A stretch of 38,847 nucleotides of DNA from a virus (IMGVR_UViG_3300008267_001520:1-38847); one strand, 5' to 3'. Positions 1 to 9,567 are shown, counted from the first letter of the stretch. The notes: a model not told the origin generated them from the letters alone. A program made the numbers and translations.

Positions 1-3000
1 AAAGACCGGAAGACCAGCGGAATTATTTACTGAAAGTAAAGAGTCGCTAAGATCGTCAACTACACTAAAAATAGTTCCATTAGTACCATCAGCTCTCATT
101 AACGTATCATTAGGCACGGAAGATACAACGTGTAAGATTCCCGAAGGGATTATTGTATTTATACCCAGTTTACCACTAATATAACCCGTAGCACTTGCAT
201 ATACAAAACCAGAATTAACAAGACCATTACTTCCTGTACCAGCATAAGTGATCACACCGTTCGTGGTATTTCCAGTCAAAGTTAGTAATCCAGAAGAACC
301 GCTGGTTCCACTGCTTCCAGAAGAACCGCTGGTTCCACTACTTCCAGAAGATCCGCTGGTTCCACTGCTTCCAGAAGAACCGCTGGTTCCACTACTTCCA
401 GAAGATCCGCTGGTTCCACTACTTCCAGAAGATCCGCTAGTTCCACTACTTCCAGAAGATCCGCTAGTTCCACTACTTCCAGAAGATCCGCTAGTTCCAG
501 AAGAACCTCCGCTTCCATTTATTCCAGAAGATCCGCTGGTTCCACTGCTTCCAGAAGATCCGCTAGTCCCACTGCTTCCAGAAGATCCGCTAGTTCCACT
601 ACTTCCAGAAGAACCGCTGGTTCCACTACTTCCAGAAGATCCGCTGGTTCCACTGCTTCCAGAAGAACCGCTGGTTCCACTGCTTCCAGAAGAACCGCTG
701 GTTCCACTACTTCCAGAAGAACCGCTGGTTCCACTACTTCCAGAAGAACCGCTGGTTCCACTACTTCCAGAAGATCCGCTGGTTCCACTGCTTCCAGAAG
801 AACCGCTAGTTCCACTACTTCCAGAAGATCCGCTAGTTCCACTACTTCCAGAAGATCCGCTGGTTCCACTGCTTCCAGAAGATCCGCTAGTTCCACTACT
901 TCCAGAAGATCCGCTGGTTCCACTGCTTCCAGAAGATCCGCTAGTCCCGCTGCTTCCAGATGAACCACTAGTTCCACTACTTCCAGATTCGACTGGTAAA
1001 GTAGTAACTAAATAAGAATAGTGATCGTTTCCTTCTGTATAAAATTTTACAACTTTTGAAGATGATTCGTTATTACTAACAAACACATTTAAAACAACTC
1101 TATCTCCAATTTCCCAAATTTGAGTTCCTACTAATGCATTAAATACACATTCGGCTGGATTAACACTAGTATTCCATCCAATTTCATCCTGACCAGATGT
1201 AAATACTATAGTAATATTTACAGCAGTCATTGTTTGACTAGTGTAAGAACCTCCAATTGATACTGTCCAACTATTACCAGATCCTCCTGTAATTACCCCT
1301 AAATTATCTCCAGAAGAAGAAAATATTGTTAAACCATTTGTAAGCGCTGGTGATCCAGTAGTTGTTAATGTTGTACCAGAACAAGACGCAGAACTTAATG
1401 TAATTATGTTACTAGTATTATAACGTTGAATCTGAAAATACGCTTGAATGTCATCAGTTATTGTTGGTTTTAAAAAATATAAATAAGCATGCCATAATCC
1501 ATTAGGTATAATTAAAACAGAAGGATCATTAACATCTGTTATAAAACTAGCAAAAAGAACGTTTTGCTCATTACTTGTTAATGTTTTAGTTACTATTTGC
1601 TCTGCTGCTACTGAAGTTGTTTTTGATAATTGTTTAAAATAACTAGGAGTTTGAGTAACGGAATAATTTAAAAAATAATTTTGACCGCCAGACACACCAT
1701 TTATTCCACTGCTTCCAGAGGTTCCAGAAGAACCGCTTGTTCCGCTACTACCGGAGGTTCCAGAAGATCCGCTAGTTCCGCTGCTTCCCGAAGTTCCAGA
1801 AGAACCACTTGTTCCACTACTTCCAGAAGTTCCACTACCTCCAGAACCAGTTTGTTTCTTTATTATATTATTTTCAATAACTAAATACTCAGTTGCAGTA
1901 GTAGTTGTTGTTGGTAATTCAGTAAATACTAAATTATTAGTTCCACTATAATATAATGTACCTGTTGTTAATGTGTCAAAATCAGAAAATTTTGGTATAT
2001 AATTAGCCGCGCCCGAACCATCTATAACATATTTATTTGGAAAAATACCTGTAACTACATTCTGAATCTGCCCAGAGTTAAAAGTTAAAGTTTCTGAAAA
2101 GTCTGAATAACTTCCATCTTGATATGAAGCTCTTACTTTTATTTCATAATTTTTATTTGGCTTGATTGAGAATTTTACTTTCGGTTCGAATTCCGAAAGA
2201 ATGAAATTACCATTTCCAGTTATTCTCTTTGCCAATAAAATACCTGTTTCATTAGACAGTAAATCAGGACTAACTCCGCTAGACCCAGATATGCCGGTAT
2301 TTGAACCATATCTTTGGCCTGTATAAGTTCCAGTATAAACACTTCCAGACCATTGACCGCCACTTGGTTTTATATTTAATGTATCTGATACATAATCATA
2401 ATAATATACAAAATATAATTCTGGATCATTTGAAATGCCAGAAGGAATTCTAACTTCTGTTACATATTTCAAGCTTTTATTTGTAGCATACAAATCCAAT
2501 GGCAAAGAATAATAATTATCTATAAACAATGTATGATCAGACCATTGAATTCCCGAAGATCCATAAGTTTTAAAAATTGGATCAGTTCCAGAATAATAAG
2601 ACGACTGATCTCTATTACGAATTAAATTTTCGCCAGTACCATAATTTATTTGACTAATAGATTCAACGCTAGAATTATTAGAAGCAAAAACATAATTAGC
2701 ATTATCAATACCATCCTCATAAACATATGTTTCGAAAGATAATGAGTTACTTGTTTTTATAGCATCCCATTTTACAACTGCTTGAGTATCTAAATTTTTG
2801 TCAAAAATATTTTGCGAACAACTTATATAACCAGTAATATTATTAATTGATACTGGTACAGAATCAGTATCATAATAAGAAGATTTAATTCCCGAAGATA
2901 AGAAATAAGCTCCAGTATATAAATAATCATTAGGAATAGCAACTATATTAAATGGCAACGCTATATTCAAATCACTGTCAACATAAGAAGGTGGAGATAT

Positions 3001-3690
3001 TGAAAAAGCCTGTTGATATCTATTAGTCTCGTAATTAAAAATAGAATTAAAAATACCACTATTTGCAAAATCATAAGTTCCAGATAAAGGAACTACATTT
3101 GGATTAGGAACTGCATAAACATCTATAAATTTTAAAAAACTAAAATCATCAACTAAAGGCGTAACTGAAATAGGGTTTAAATTTTTTATATCAAAACCAG
3201 TAATATTTACTTTAGGATAATTAGCTAAAAAATAATAAACATCTGAATTACCAGCTAAATCATAAGTGGTAAAATCTATAAAAAATGTTCTTAAATTGTT
3301 TAAATTATCAAAACCAGTATAACCCCCTATTAAATTAGAAAATGCAGTAGAATCTATTTGTATTTGAGTATTATTGGTATTCTGTATTAAATTACCGACA
3401 TAATCTCTATTTTGAGTATATAAATCTACCTTAATTCCAGAAAAAACATTAGACTGAATAATCGAATTACTGATTATTTTATCATTATAAGGATCAACAA
3501 TAGATAAAGAAAAATTTAAAGAACTTTGAGCAATATTTCCAGAAACCATTTTGGAATCAAAAGGAAGACCAAAGCTGTCTGGAGACAAAGAATAGTCTAA
3601 TGAAGTAAAATCGCTTTTATTATTTAATATCAAATCAGATATTAAAAAAGGCGCATAATCCGTTAAATTTTGACCAGTAATTACAGGCAT
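1..3690 (-). CDS. Large tail fibre protein with two collagen-like tracts (3' end beyond window)
   Basis: I read this frame from the ATG at 3690 to base 1 and found no stop, so at least 1230 residues are encoded and the C-terminus lies outside the window. The N-terminal ~600 residues are beta-rich, with alternating Tyr/Ser/Asp-rich segments resembling the fibronectin-like receptor-side part of J-type proteins. A short Gly-X-Y tract (1684-1848), a middle domain beginning NYFLNYSVTQTPSYFKQL, a long Gly-X-Y tract (289-984) and a fibre segment containing LGINTIIPSGILHV follow. The ATG lies 8 bases after the stop of the gpJ-like gene. It is probably a side or central fibre attached to the tip that contacts the host surface. 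The GSSGSSGTS tract is probably a trimeric stalk. Product class is fairly sure; receptor and exact attachment are unknown. Confidence 0.8.
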   Translation of the reverse strand, partial: MPVITGQNLTDYAPFLISDLILNNKSDFTSLDYSLSPDSFGLPFDSKMVSGNIAQSSLNFSLSIVDPYNDKIISNSIIQSNVFSGIKVDLYTQNRDYVGNLIQNTNNTQIQIDSTAFSNLIGGYTGFDNLNNLRTFFIDFTTYDLAGNSDVYYFLANYPKVNITGFDIKNLNPISVTPLVDDFSFLKFIDVYAVPNPNVVPLSGTYDFANSGIFNSIFNYETNRYQQAFSISPPSYVDSDLNIALPFNIVAIPNDYLYTGAYFLSSGIKSSYYDTDSVPVSINNITGYISCSQNIFDKNLDTQAVVKWDAIKTSNSLSFETYVYEDGIDNANYVFASNNSSVESISQINYGTGENLIRNRDQSSYYSGTDPIFKTYGSSGIQWSDHTLFIDNYYSLPLDLYATNKSLKYVTEVRIPSGISNDPELYFVYYYDYVSDTLNIKPSGGQWSGSVYTGTYTGQRYGSNTGISGSSGVSPDLLSNETGILLAKRITGNGNFILSEFEPKVKFSIKPNKNYEIKVRASYQDGSYSDFSETLTFNSGQIQNVVTGIFPNKYVIDGSGAANYIPKFSDFDTLTTGTLYYSGTNNLVFTELPTTTTTATEYLVIENNIIKKQTGSGGSGTSGSSGTSGSSGTSGSSGTSGSSGTSGSSGTSGSSGTSGSSGINGVSGGQNYFLNYSVTQTPSYFKQLSKTTSVAAEQIVTKTLTSNEQNVLFASFITDVNDPSVLIIPNGLWHAYLYFLKPTITDDIQAYFQIQRYNTSNIITLSSASCSGTTLTTTGSPALTNGLTIFSSSGDNLGVITGGSGNSWTVSIGGSYTSQTMTAVNITIVFTSGQDEIGWNTSVNPAECVFNALVGTQIWEIGDRVVLNVFVSNNESSSKVVKFYTEGNDHYSYLVTTLPVESGSSGTSGSSGSSGTSGSSGSSGTSGSSGSSGTSGSSGSSGTSGSSGSSGTSGSSGSSGTSGSSGSSGTSGSSGSSGTSGSSGSSGTSGSSGSSGTSGSSGSSGTSGSSGSSGTSGSSGSSGTSGSSGSSGTSGSSGSSGTSGSSGSSGTSGSSGINGSGGSSGTSGSSGSSGTSGSSGSSGTSGSSGSSGTSGSSGSSGTSGSSGSSGTSGSSGSSGTSGSSGSSGTSGSSGLLTLTGNTTNGVITYAGTGSNGLVNSGFVYASATGYISGKLGINTIIPSGILHVVSSVPNDTLMRADGTNGTIFSVVDDLSDSLLSVNNSAGLPVF
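289..984 (-). repeat. Long collagen-like Gly-X-Y tract, 27-bp DNA repeat
   Basis: In the fibre frame this is 232 residues of uninterrupted Gly-X-Y triplets, mostly the nonapeptide GSSGSSGTS, with one variant patch (ING, SGG) near 505-530. The DNA is a near-perfect 27-bp tandem repeat. Copies differ mainly by synonymous changes (GGT/GGA, AGC/ACT choices), so copy-number change by slippage is possible. It likely forms a trimeric stalk without Pro, stabilised differently from animal collagen. Confidence 0.92.
1684..1848 (-). repeat. Short collagen-like Gly-X-Y tract
   Basis: 55 residues of Gly-X-Y triplets (GSS, GTS, GSG, GIN, GVS) in the same gene as the longer tract. It separates the N-terminal beta-rich region from the NYFLNYSV domain, and its codons are more diverged from each other than those of the 289-984 tract. 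Confidence 0.9.
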
Positions 3691-3698
3691 ATATTATG

Positions 3699-3705
3699 TT
3701 ACACT
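3699..3705 (-). promoter_or_regulatory. AGTGTAA motif 8 nt before ATG at 3690
   Basis: Minus strand AGTGTAA followed by CATAATAT and ATG. Here the TAA of the motif is also the stop codon of the gpJ-like gene, which makes this copy less independent. Confidence 0.3.
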
Positions 3706-6700
3706 TCTATTATTTGGAAATTTTTATTATATAAATAAAATTTTATTGAAGACAAAGCTGATATCTGCCCCCCAAATGAGTAGTTTCCAAGAAAAATAAT
3801 TTTATCGGAAAAGGATGACGCTGGAGATAAGAATTTAATAGATTGATTTTTAAATATTACTTTACAAATGATACCTCCAGAATTATTTAAGATTTGAGTT
3901 ATTTTAGAGTTAGATTGCAAATATTCATATATCGTTGTAAACTTAATAGTCAAAGTAGCGAAGTTAGGATCAGCAGATATTGATGAAGCGTCATTTAAGT
4001 AGTAATCTATTTTAGACTGTCTAACATCATTATAAGTTAATTTTTGATTTAAAATATAATAACTATCGCATCCTGTTAAATCTATTTCTTGTAAATTATC
4101 ATAAGATGAAAAAACAATAGTATTGTTAACGCTATTTGAATTTGGATTTTCAAAAGAGTTTTGATCTAAAGCTTCATATTTTGAAGGATCATGTTTTATA
4201 CAAAAAAACGAATACTCATTATTATCAACTTCTGAAATCGTTACTACTTTATATAAATTTTTATTATTATTTAAAGTTTGATCTATAACTATAAAAGGAA
4301 CTGTCGGCAAAACTCTTGTTATTAAATTAAAATTATAATTTTCATCAAAATAAACTCTATTAGTAGAATTCTCTATTCTATCTATTTTTAACTCTACAAC
4401 ATCAGAAGCATTCAAAGAATCAACATCAGATAAAGAGACTGAAGTTAAAGAATCTAAATCATCAATAGATTTAGAAGCATTATCAAAAATAAATTTTATA
4501 ATTGATCCCGCTAAATTTAAATTTAATTTTCTATCAACTGTTATATATTTCGATGTGTAATTGACAGAAGTTACTCTTCCTTGTAAAAAAGAATTATTTT
4601 TATATTGATCTTGTATTTGAATCACATCGCTGGGTTTTAGATTTAAACCCTGCAAATCAGTTGAAAAAGTTATAGTTTGATTTTCAAATCTATTTGTAGT
4701 CAACATCCATGTCCCTATTCTTCTTGCTTGCCCTCTAGAAGAAATGCCAAAACCTAAAATTTCTTTCGTTATAATTCCATACTCGCGCATCATTTTTGTA
4801 TCTTCAACTATCTCAACCTGCTCATTAAAATTATTAAATTTGTCTTTATACATCACCTTAGCCACTGTGTATAAAGCTTCCAAACTACCGCTTGAATAAG
4901 TAAACAGTCCATCTTTTACATTAGTATTATTAAAAATGTAAGAAGTATTTTTATCAACGTCAATGGTAGCTGTTATGAAATTATTCTTATAATAAGTTAA
5001 CCCTCTAAAAATAGATGCCAAATCATTTAAAACTTTTAAGCAATCAGTTTCATTATCTATTAAAACATTTGCTGAAAATCTAGTTTCTAATGGATCTCTA
5101 AAATTTTTAACTCTAGGCAAACATTTGCCATTTACAATATCTCCATCTGATATATCATTGTTAAAGCAAGGTTTATTTATTATAGAATTTATATAATTGG
5201 AGTATTTTGAATTATTTATATTTGACGCATACCAATTCAATATTTGACTCTTAGCTTCAGATTCTGAATTCTTTAAAGATCTTTGTATTCTTGAATTTAA
5301 ATCTCCAGTTGTAGATCCAAAATCACAATATTTAATAAATGAAGACAACAAATCTCCAGTAGGTTCATTTTCAAAAGCTCTTCTAGGACCGAAATCATTT
5401 ATTAATTTTATTTTAAACGATGTTCCTAAGTCTTCAATCGACCAAATAATTTTTTTAAGTCCTACAGTTAATTTATTATTATTCGAATCTGTTATGTCGT
5501 ATAAAAAGATAACTGAATTGCAAAATCCTCCATTATAAGCAGGATCATTACGAACAGTGCTAGATACAACTACCACTGGAGGAAATTTTTTTATAAAATC
5601 TGACAGCGACATTCCATCTATTTTTTCAATAAATATACAATTTTGATCGTCACTGTTTTGTCTTGAAAACGCAAATTCAGGACATGTTGTTGGCTCATTT
5701 GATTTAACTAATTCATCACAATATTTAGAGATCTTATATAACTCCCACTTATTTAGATCTTTTTCAAAAATTTTACCATTACCAATTCCATATCTAGAAT
5801 TAGTACATAAATCATAATATATCCAAGCTGGATTATCAGTCCATCTTAGAAAGCCATCATAATTTCCATTCCAATTATCAACATATTCCCTAGCTTCTGG
5901 ATCATAATTTTGCGGAACTTTTATCTTCAACATTTTCATATCAAATGTTCTATTAGGATCAGATTGAAAATGTCTTGAACTAACTGAAGATTTTACTAAA
6001 GCTGAAAAAGGATAACTAAAAGATCCTCTTGTTGTAACTTTTTCTATTATAGATGAAACAGAAAATTCTTTAAACGTTCTAGGATCACTTGGCTGTATTT
6101 TTTTACTTAATGCATAAACTTTAACATAATAAGCATTTTGTTTTTGATTATTAAGGTTTAATTCAAAAAACACTTCATTAACATAACCAGATTTAGAAAC
6201 GCCAACTACAGAACAAATAGTAAAATATCTATCAGAAGAATTATCTTCGCTAAATTCTATAGCATAAACCAACGATGAAGGATTTGTGCTTCCATCTTTA
6301 TCGGTGGCAAATAATTGATCTATTTTAACTTGAACTGAAATTAAATCTGCATATTTGTTTTGTATTTTATGAGTAAATTCTTGACAATTTGTTTTAGCTT
6401 GATCTAAATAATTCTTTAATAAAGACAAATCACTACTGTTAACAGGCGTAGTTGTGGTAATTGATTTTGAATCATATTTTAAAACAGATGTGTTATCTAC
6501 GTCTTGAAAAGATATAACATTAGTTTTAATAGTAGAAATTAATGCGTTATTTGTGAAATCAGATTCGTTCAAATATACTTTTTGATTATATCTATAAATT
6601 GTTGAAGGAAATTCATTTAAAGGATTACTTACTTCTTCTCCATAAGATATATTAAATCCAAGATTTACAAAGTTTAATTTATTTAATTTACTATCAATTA

Positions 6701-6926
6701 AAGGAACATCATTGTAATAGACACCTTTTCCCAAGCATAAATCTGAATCAGCAGAAGAATTACTAACAGATACATATTTTAAAAGATTTCCATCTTTATC
6801 AACCAGACCTTCAACTGTTCCTTCACAGATTAAATCTGTAGTTATCAATCTCTCGTCCGTTTCTAATTTATTATTAGCTGGAGAGCTTAAAGTTATATCT
6901 GAAGGGATCGTTTTATTTATAAACAT
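3699..6926 (-). CDS. Tip attachment / host specificity protein, lambda gpJ-like
   Basis: This is the central tail hub protein that caps the tip and carries receptor specificity. Seen in the sequence: DLICEGTVEGLVD at residues 31-43, the usual first signature of J proteins; a block around 362-406 with NPAW, RYGIGNGK and YCDELV, as in the J core; a block around 610-660 (R...RFSANVLID...VLNDLASIFRG); and SSRGQARRIGTWMLTTNRFENQTITF around 722-755 followed by a GDVIQIQD-like turn (here PSDVIQIQD). At 1075 residues it is close to lambda J (about 1130) but lacks long C-terminal fibronectin repeats. Those may be moved to the adjacent fibre gene, which starts 8 bases downstream. It follows the gpI-like gene by 9 bases, as I and J do in lambda. 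No Shine-Dalgarno is seen before the ATG. Confidence 0.88.
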   Translation of the reverse strand: MFINKTIPSDITLSSPANNKLETDERLITTDLICEGTVEGLVDKDGNLLKYVSVSNSSADSDLCLGKGVYYNDVPLIDSKLNKLNFVNLGFNISYGEEVSNPLNEFPSTIYRYNQKVYLNESDFTNNALISTIKTNVISFQDVDNTSVLKYDSKSITTTTPVNSSDLSLLKNYLDQAKTNCQEFTHKIQNKYADLISVQVKIDQLFATDKDGSTNPSSLVYAIEFSEDNSSDRYFTICSVVGVSKSGYVNEVFFELNLNNQKQNAYYVKVYALSKKIQPSDPRTFKEFSVSSIIEKVTTRGSFSYPFSALVKSSVSSRHFQSDPNRTFDMKMLKIKVPQNYDPEAREYVDNWNGNYDGFLRWTDNPAWIYYDLCTNSRYGIGNGKIFEKDLNKWELYKISKYCDELVKSNEPTTCPEFAFSRQNSDDQNCIFIEKIDGMSLSDFIKKFPPVVVVSSTVRNDPAYNGGFCNSVIFLYDITDSNNNKLTVGLKKIIWSIEDLGTSFKIKLINDFGPRRAFENEPTGDLLSSFIKYCDFGSTTGDLNSRIQRSLKNSESEAKSQILNWYASNINNSKYSNYINSIINKPCFNNDISDGDIVNGKCLPRVKNFRDPLETRFSANVLIDNETDCLKVLNDLASIFRGLTYYKNNFITATIDVDKNTSYIFNNTNVKDGLFTYSSGSLEALYTVAKVMYKDKFNNFNEQVEIVEDTKMMREYGIITKEILGFGISSRGQARRIGTWMLTTNRFENQTITFSTDLQGLNLKPSDVIQIQDQYKNNSFLQGRVTSVNYTSKYITVDRKLNLNLAGSIIKFIFDNASKSIDDLDSLTSVSLSDVDSLNASDVVELKIDRIENSTNRVYFDENYNFNLITRVLPTVPFIVIDQTLNNNKNLYKVVTISEVDNNEYSFFCIKHDPSKYEALDQNSFENPNSNSVNNTIVFSSYDNLQEIDLTGCDSYYILNQKLTYNDVRQSKIDYYLNDASSISADPNFATLTIKFTTIYEYLQSNSKITQILNNSGGIICKVIFKNQSIKFLSPASSFSDKIIFLGNYSFGGQISALSSIKFYLYNKNFQIIEV

Positions 6927-6935
6927 AATATATTG

Positions 6936-7508
6936 TTAATTCAATTTTTTGAATATCTGAACATTACCACCAGCACCATAACCACCAAGAGAACTTCCTC
7001 CATTATAAGAATAAACAGTTCCTTCAGCATTAGAAATGCCAATATCATTAGAAATAACTGCACTTCCTATCCTTAATCTACCGTAACCAATAGGTACAGC
7101 TATATTTCTATTTAAAACATTCCTAATTCCACCAATTATTGTTGAATTTGTTTTTACATCTTTAGGTTGTTTTGGGCTTAAAACTACTGCTAAAACAAAT
7201 GATAAAGCTATTAAAGTTAATCCAATTATTATCATTGTTGTTGGTTCAGATCCCTGTATGATAGGAAGTATTTTAACAGTAGATCCAGAATTTAAAATTT
7301 TACTATTTAATAAATGAGGCGGCATAATTTTGTCATCTATATAAACAACAAAATGCGTCATTGTTTTTTCTAAATCCTTATAAAATTTTGTTATTCTATT
7401 CGTATTGGCCTCTATAGCTTCAAAAACTTCTAAAACAGAATTCACGTTCAAATTCCATGAATTTCCTAAAGTTTTTCCCAAAACGCCTTCTAAAATTATG
7501 TTTATCAT
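6936..7508 (-). CDS. Tail tip assembly protein, lambda gpI-like
   Basis: 190 residues, similar in length to lambda gpI (about 220). The N-terminal ~80 residues have the I-family layout: a GxLGKxLG-like start (EGVLGKTLG), then SVLEVFEAIEAN, then a ubiquitin-like strand pattern ending in GSTVKILPII. A hydrophobic segment at residues 91-110 (MIIIGLTLIALSFVLAVVL) and a Gly-rich C-terminus (GGSSLGGYGAGG) follow, both normal for the family. The first four bases overlap the stop of the JAMM gene (ATGA), indicating translational coupling. Family knowledge: gpI is needed for tip assembly but its biochemical role is unclear. Confidence 0.82.
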   Translation of the reverse strand: MINIILEGVLGKTLGNSWNLNVNSVLEVFEAIEANTNRITKFYKDLEKTMTHFVVYIDDKIMPPHLLNSKILNSGSTVKILPIIQGSEPTTMIIIGLTLIALSFVLAVVLSPKQPKDVKTNSTIIGGIRNVLNRNIAVPIGYGRLRIGSAVISNDIGISNAEGTVYSYNGGSSLGGYGAGGNVQIFKKLN

Positions 7509-7843
7509 ATATTTTTATAATAAAACTCATCATTGTTTACACTATATAAAAGCATAGGCAAGTAAAAATATTTTTGATTTTCTAAGTCCCATTCAGAAAA
7601 TCCCTTTTCTTTTACATGTTTTGGATGACTATGAAAAACTATACACCCATCAGAATAATCACTGTCTCTTGGAGATATAAGGAAAAAGCTTTTAGGATCT
7701 GGATGAACGTTTGTCATTTTTTTAAAACAATAAACATTATGTTTTTTTACTAAAAAACCACACACCTCTTCATCAGAAGAAATGCTTTCTTTTCTTAAAT
7801 TCTCTAAAAGATTTTTATCAAGATCCTGGTAATTTATAATCAT
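7505..7843 (-). CDS. JAMM/MPN+ metallopeptidase, tail tip (N-terminal half of lambda gpK)
   Basis: 112 residues with the full zinc-peptidase signature: Glu26 in DEEVCGFLV, His71 and His73 in FHSHP, then Ser83 and Asp86 in FSEWD. The H-to-D spacing is two residues longer than the common HxH-x10-D. Lambda K joins a JAMM domain to an NlpC/P60 domain; here only the JAMM part exists and no NlpC/P60 gene is visible nearby. Its place between gpL-like and gpI-like genes matches K. It could process a tip or tape measure protein, or cleave cell-wall or ubiquitin-like isopeptide links; the target is not shown by the sequence. The ATG overlaps the frame-shifted C-terminus of the gpL-like gene by 26 bases (7818-7843). 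Confidence 0.88.
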   Translation of the reverse strand: MIINYQDLDKNLLENLRKESISSDEEVCGFLVKKHNVYCFKKMTNVHPDPKSFFLISPRDSDYSDGCIVFHSHPKHVKEKGFSEWDLENQKYFYLPMLLYSVNNDEFYYKNI

Positions 7844-7890
7844 AACTTAAAGTTGCAGGAAACGAACCAAAAGGAATATTAGATGTATTA

Positions 7891-9567
7891 TTAAATCTTA
7901 AAGAACAATTGAATTACCGTTTCATTAAAGTCAAAATCAATTTCTTCATCTATTTTTATAAAGTCTCCTTGAGCATATATTGTATTACTATTATAATCTC
8001 CCTTATAAGTTAAACTAGTTAAACCATAAGATTCAAAATTAGAATATATGTTGTCTGGATATTTTAAAAATAATTTATTATTTTCATCAGCAATAGTAAC
8101 ACCCAAATTTCCTTCTTGACTGTAAGCTGATTGACTAAAAATTGCCGAACCTTTAACAGTTTCAATATTCTCAAAATAATTAGCTACTTCTATATTATAC
8201 TTAGTAGATAGATACGAAAAAACTGATTTTATAGCAGAATCGTTTAATATCTTATTAAAAATAATAACTTCATAAATAACGATATCACTAGTTTGACCAG
8301 CAATTTTATTAAAACTTAATTTCAAAGCGTCTAAATCTAAACTTCCAGTTCTTGAAAATAAAGTTGTACCATTTTTATAAAATATTTTATTTCCACCAGA
8401 CTGATTTGAATAGGCATATATTTTAGGAGATAAATCGTAATAGCCCCAAATTTTTTTATCATTAGCGAAACTACTTGAAGGATAAACTACGTCTGAATAA
8501 CCTTTGTCATAACCAAGTAAAAAATCTTTATTAGTTGCTGTATTTTCAGATGATAAACCTCTAGCTATATATCCACCATTTGGCGCACCGTTTCTAGCTA
8601 CATCAAATCTTTTATTTGTAGTTTCAGAAACATAAAAAATAGTCAAGTCATTACCAGATCCAAAAAATAAAGAATCAATTAACAATGAATCTTCAGATAA
8701 AAAGAATACTCCTTCTTGATTATTTAATCTTCCTGAATTTGTAAACTTTTTTATATTAGATGTCGGAGTTATAGTTTTAGCGGTTCCGCTGGTATTTATA
8801 ATAGTCGAACTATCTTGCCAAGCAGTCAATTTTTGAAATAAATATTTTTTTCCAGAAGATGATGCTACTTCTATAGTGGAACCGTATGTTTTTCCAGTTG
8901 TATTATTTAACCATAATGATAAATTTGTAGTAGATAAGGCGTTAGAAGATGCGCTTATTACAGAAGCTAAAGTATCAAATTTTGTTTTTTTAACTGGTAT
9001 TGTTGGGCCATCATAATTCGACAATTTTCCATAATTGCATCCATATCCTCTATATTGCCACTGACAAATATCATTATAAACTTTTCTTGATGGAACTGTT
9101 TGGCCATCCAAATCTAAAATATTAGCTAATTGAAATTCTACTTTATCTTTATTTTCAGAATTCTTCTTTTGAATAACAAACGTATCAACTGATATAAACG
9201 ATGAAAAAGACGAAGCTCCTAAAGTATTTTTATTAGATCCTCCAAAATTAATATCATCTAGATCTTTTGTTAATATTTTTTTTCTATAAAAACGTTTACC
9301 TATAAGATCTTTTCTATCTTTTATTAAATTGCTTATATAATTATTTACATTTGCAATAGATAAAGTAGGTCTATTTTGTTTTGCTTCTGAAGAATATTCT
9401 AAATTTGATATCTCACAAGGAATAAAAAGATACTCTTTTCCTTTAAAAACGATATTAGATTTTAGGTTTTTAGACCCATGAAATCTAAAATATCCATCAA
9501 AATCATTTAGTTTTATTTCAAAAAGATCTAAAACGCTTGTATTATCTAATAAAAATAGATTTGACAT
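7891..9567 (-). CDS. Minor tail protein, lambda gpL-like, with inserted LamG-like domain; C-terminus frameshifted
   Basis: 558 residues as written. Residues 1-185 match the L family: an early FxFHG segment, FIPCEISNLEYSS, and Cys168-x8-Cys177 (ICQWQYRGYGC). Family knowledge: lambda gpL uses four conserved cysteines for an iron-sulfur cluster. Residues ~197-458 look like a concanavalin/LamG fold (LSLWLNNTT, NDLTIFYVSE, VIIFNKILNDSAIKSVFSYLS), an insertion that doubles the protein. The ORF ends VIQLFFKI-stop, but the +1 frame directly there reads CSLRFN...IPFGSFPAT to a TGA at 7818-7820, the expected L family C-terminus including a third cysteine. The frame change must fall at about 7908-7916. 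Either one extra base is present or the gene is genuinely shifted. Upstream gap 37 bases, with an AGTGTAA motif at 9597. Confidence 0.82.
   Translation of the reverse strand: MSNLFLLDNTSVLDLFEIKLNDFDGYFRFHGSKNLKSNIVFKGKEYLFIPCEISNLEYSSEAKQNRPTLSIANVNNYISNLIKDRKDLIGKRFYRKKILTKDLDDINFGGSNKNTLGASSFSSFISVDTFVIQKKNSENKDKVEFQLANILDLDGQTVPSRKVYNDICQWQYRGYGCNYGKLSNYDGPTIPVKKTKFDTLASVISASSNALSTTNLSLWLNNTTGKTYGSTIEVASSSGKKYLFQKLTAWQDSSTIINTSGTAKTITPTSNIKKFTNSGRLNNQEGVFFLSEDSLLIDSLFFGSGNDLTIFYVSETTNKRFDVARNGAPNGGYIARGLSSENTATNKDFLLGYDKGYSDVVYPSSSFANDKKIWGYYDLSPKIYAYSNQSGGNKIFYKNGTTLFSRTGSLDLDALKLSFNKIAGQTSDIVIYEVIIFNKILNDSAIKSVFSYLSTKYNIEVANYFENIETVKGSAIFSQSAYSQEGNLGVTIADENNKLFLKYPDNIYSNFESYGLTSLTYKGDYNSNTIYAQGDFIKIDEEIDFDFNETVIQLFFKI

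Noticed and set aside
282-977. Minus-strand ORFs with repeated ADLLEVVE units
   Set aside because: Out-of-frame readings of the same repeat on the coding strand, bounded by the repeat itself; the Gly-X-Y frame is the one that continues.
248-1015. Plus-strand ORF of repeated LLPEDPLVP units
   Set aside because: It is the antisense reading of the 27-bp collagen-like repeat; the minus frame continues far on both sides with sensible sequence.
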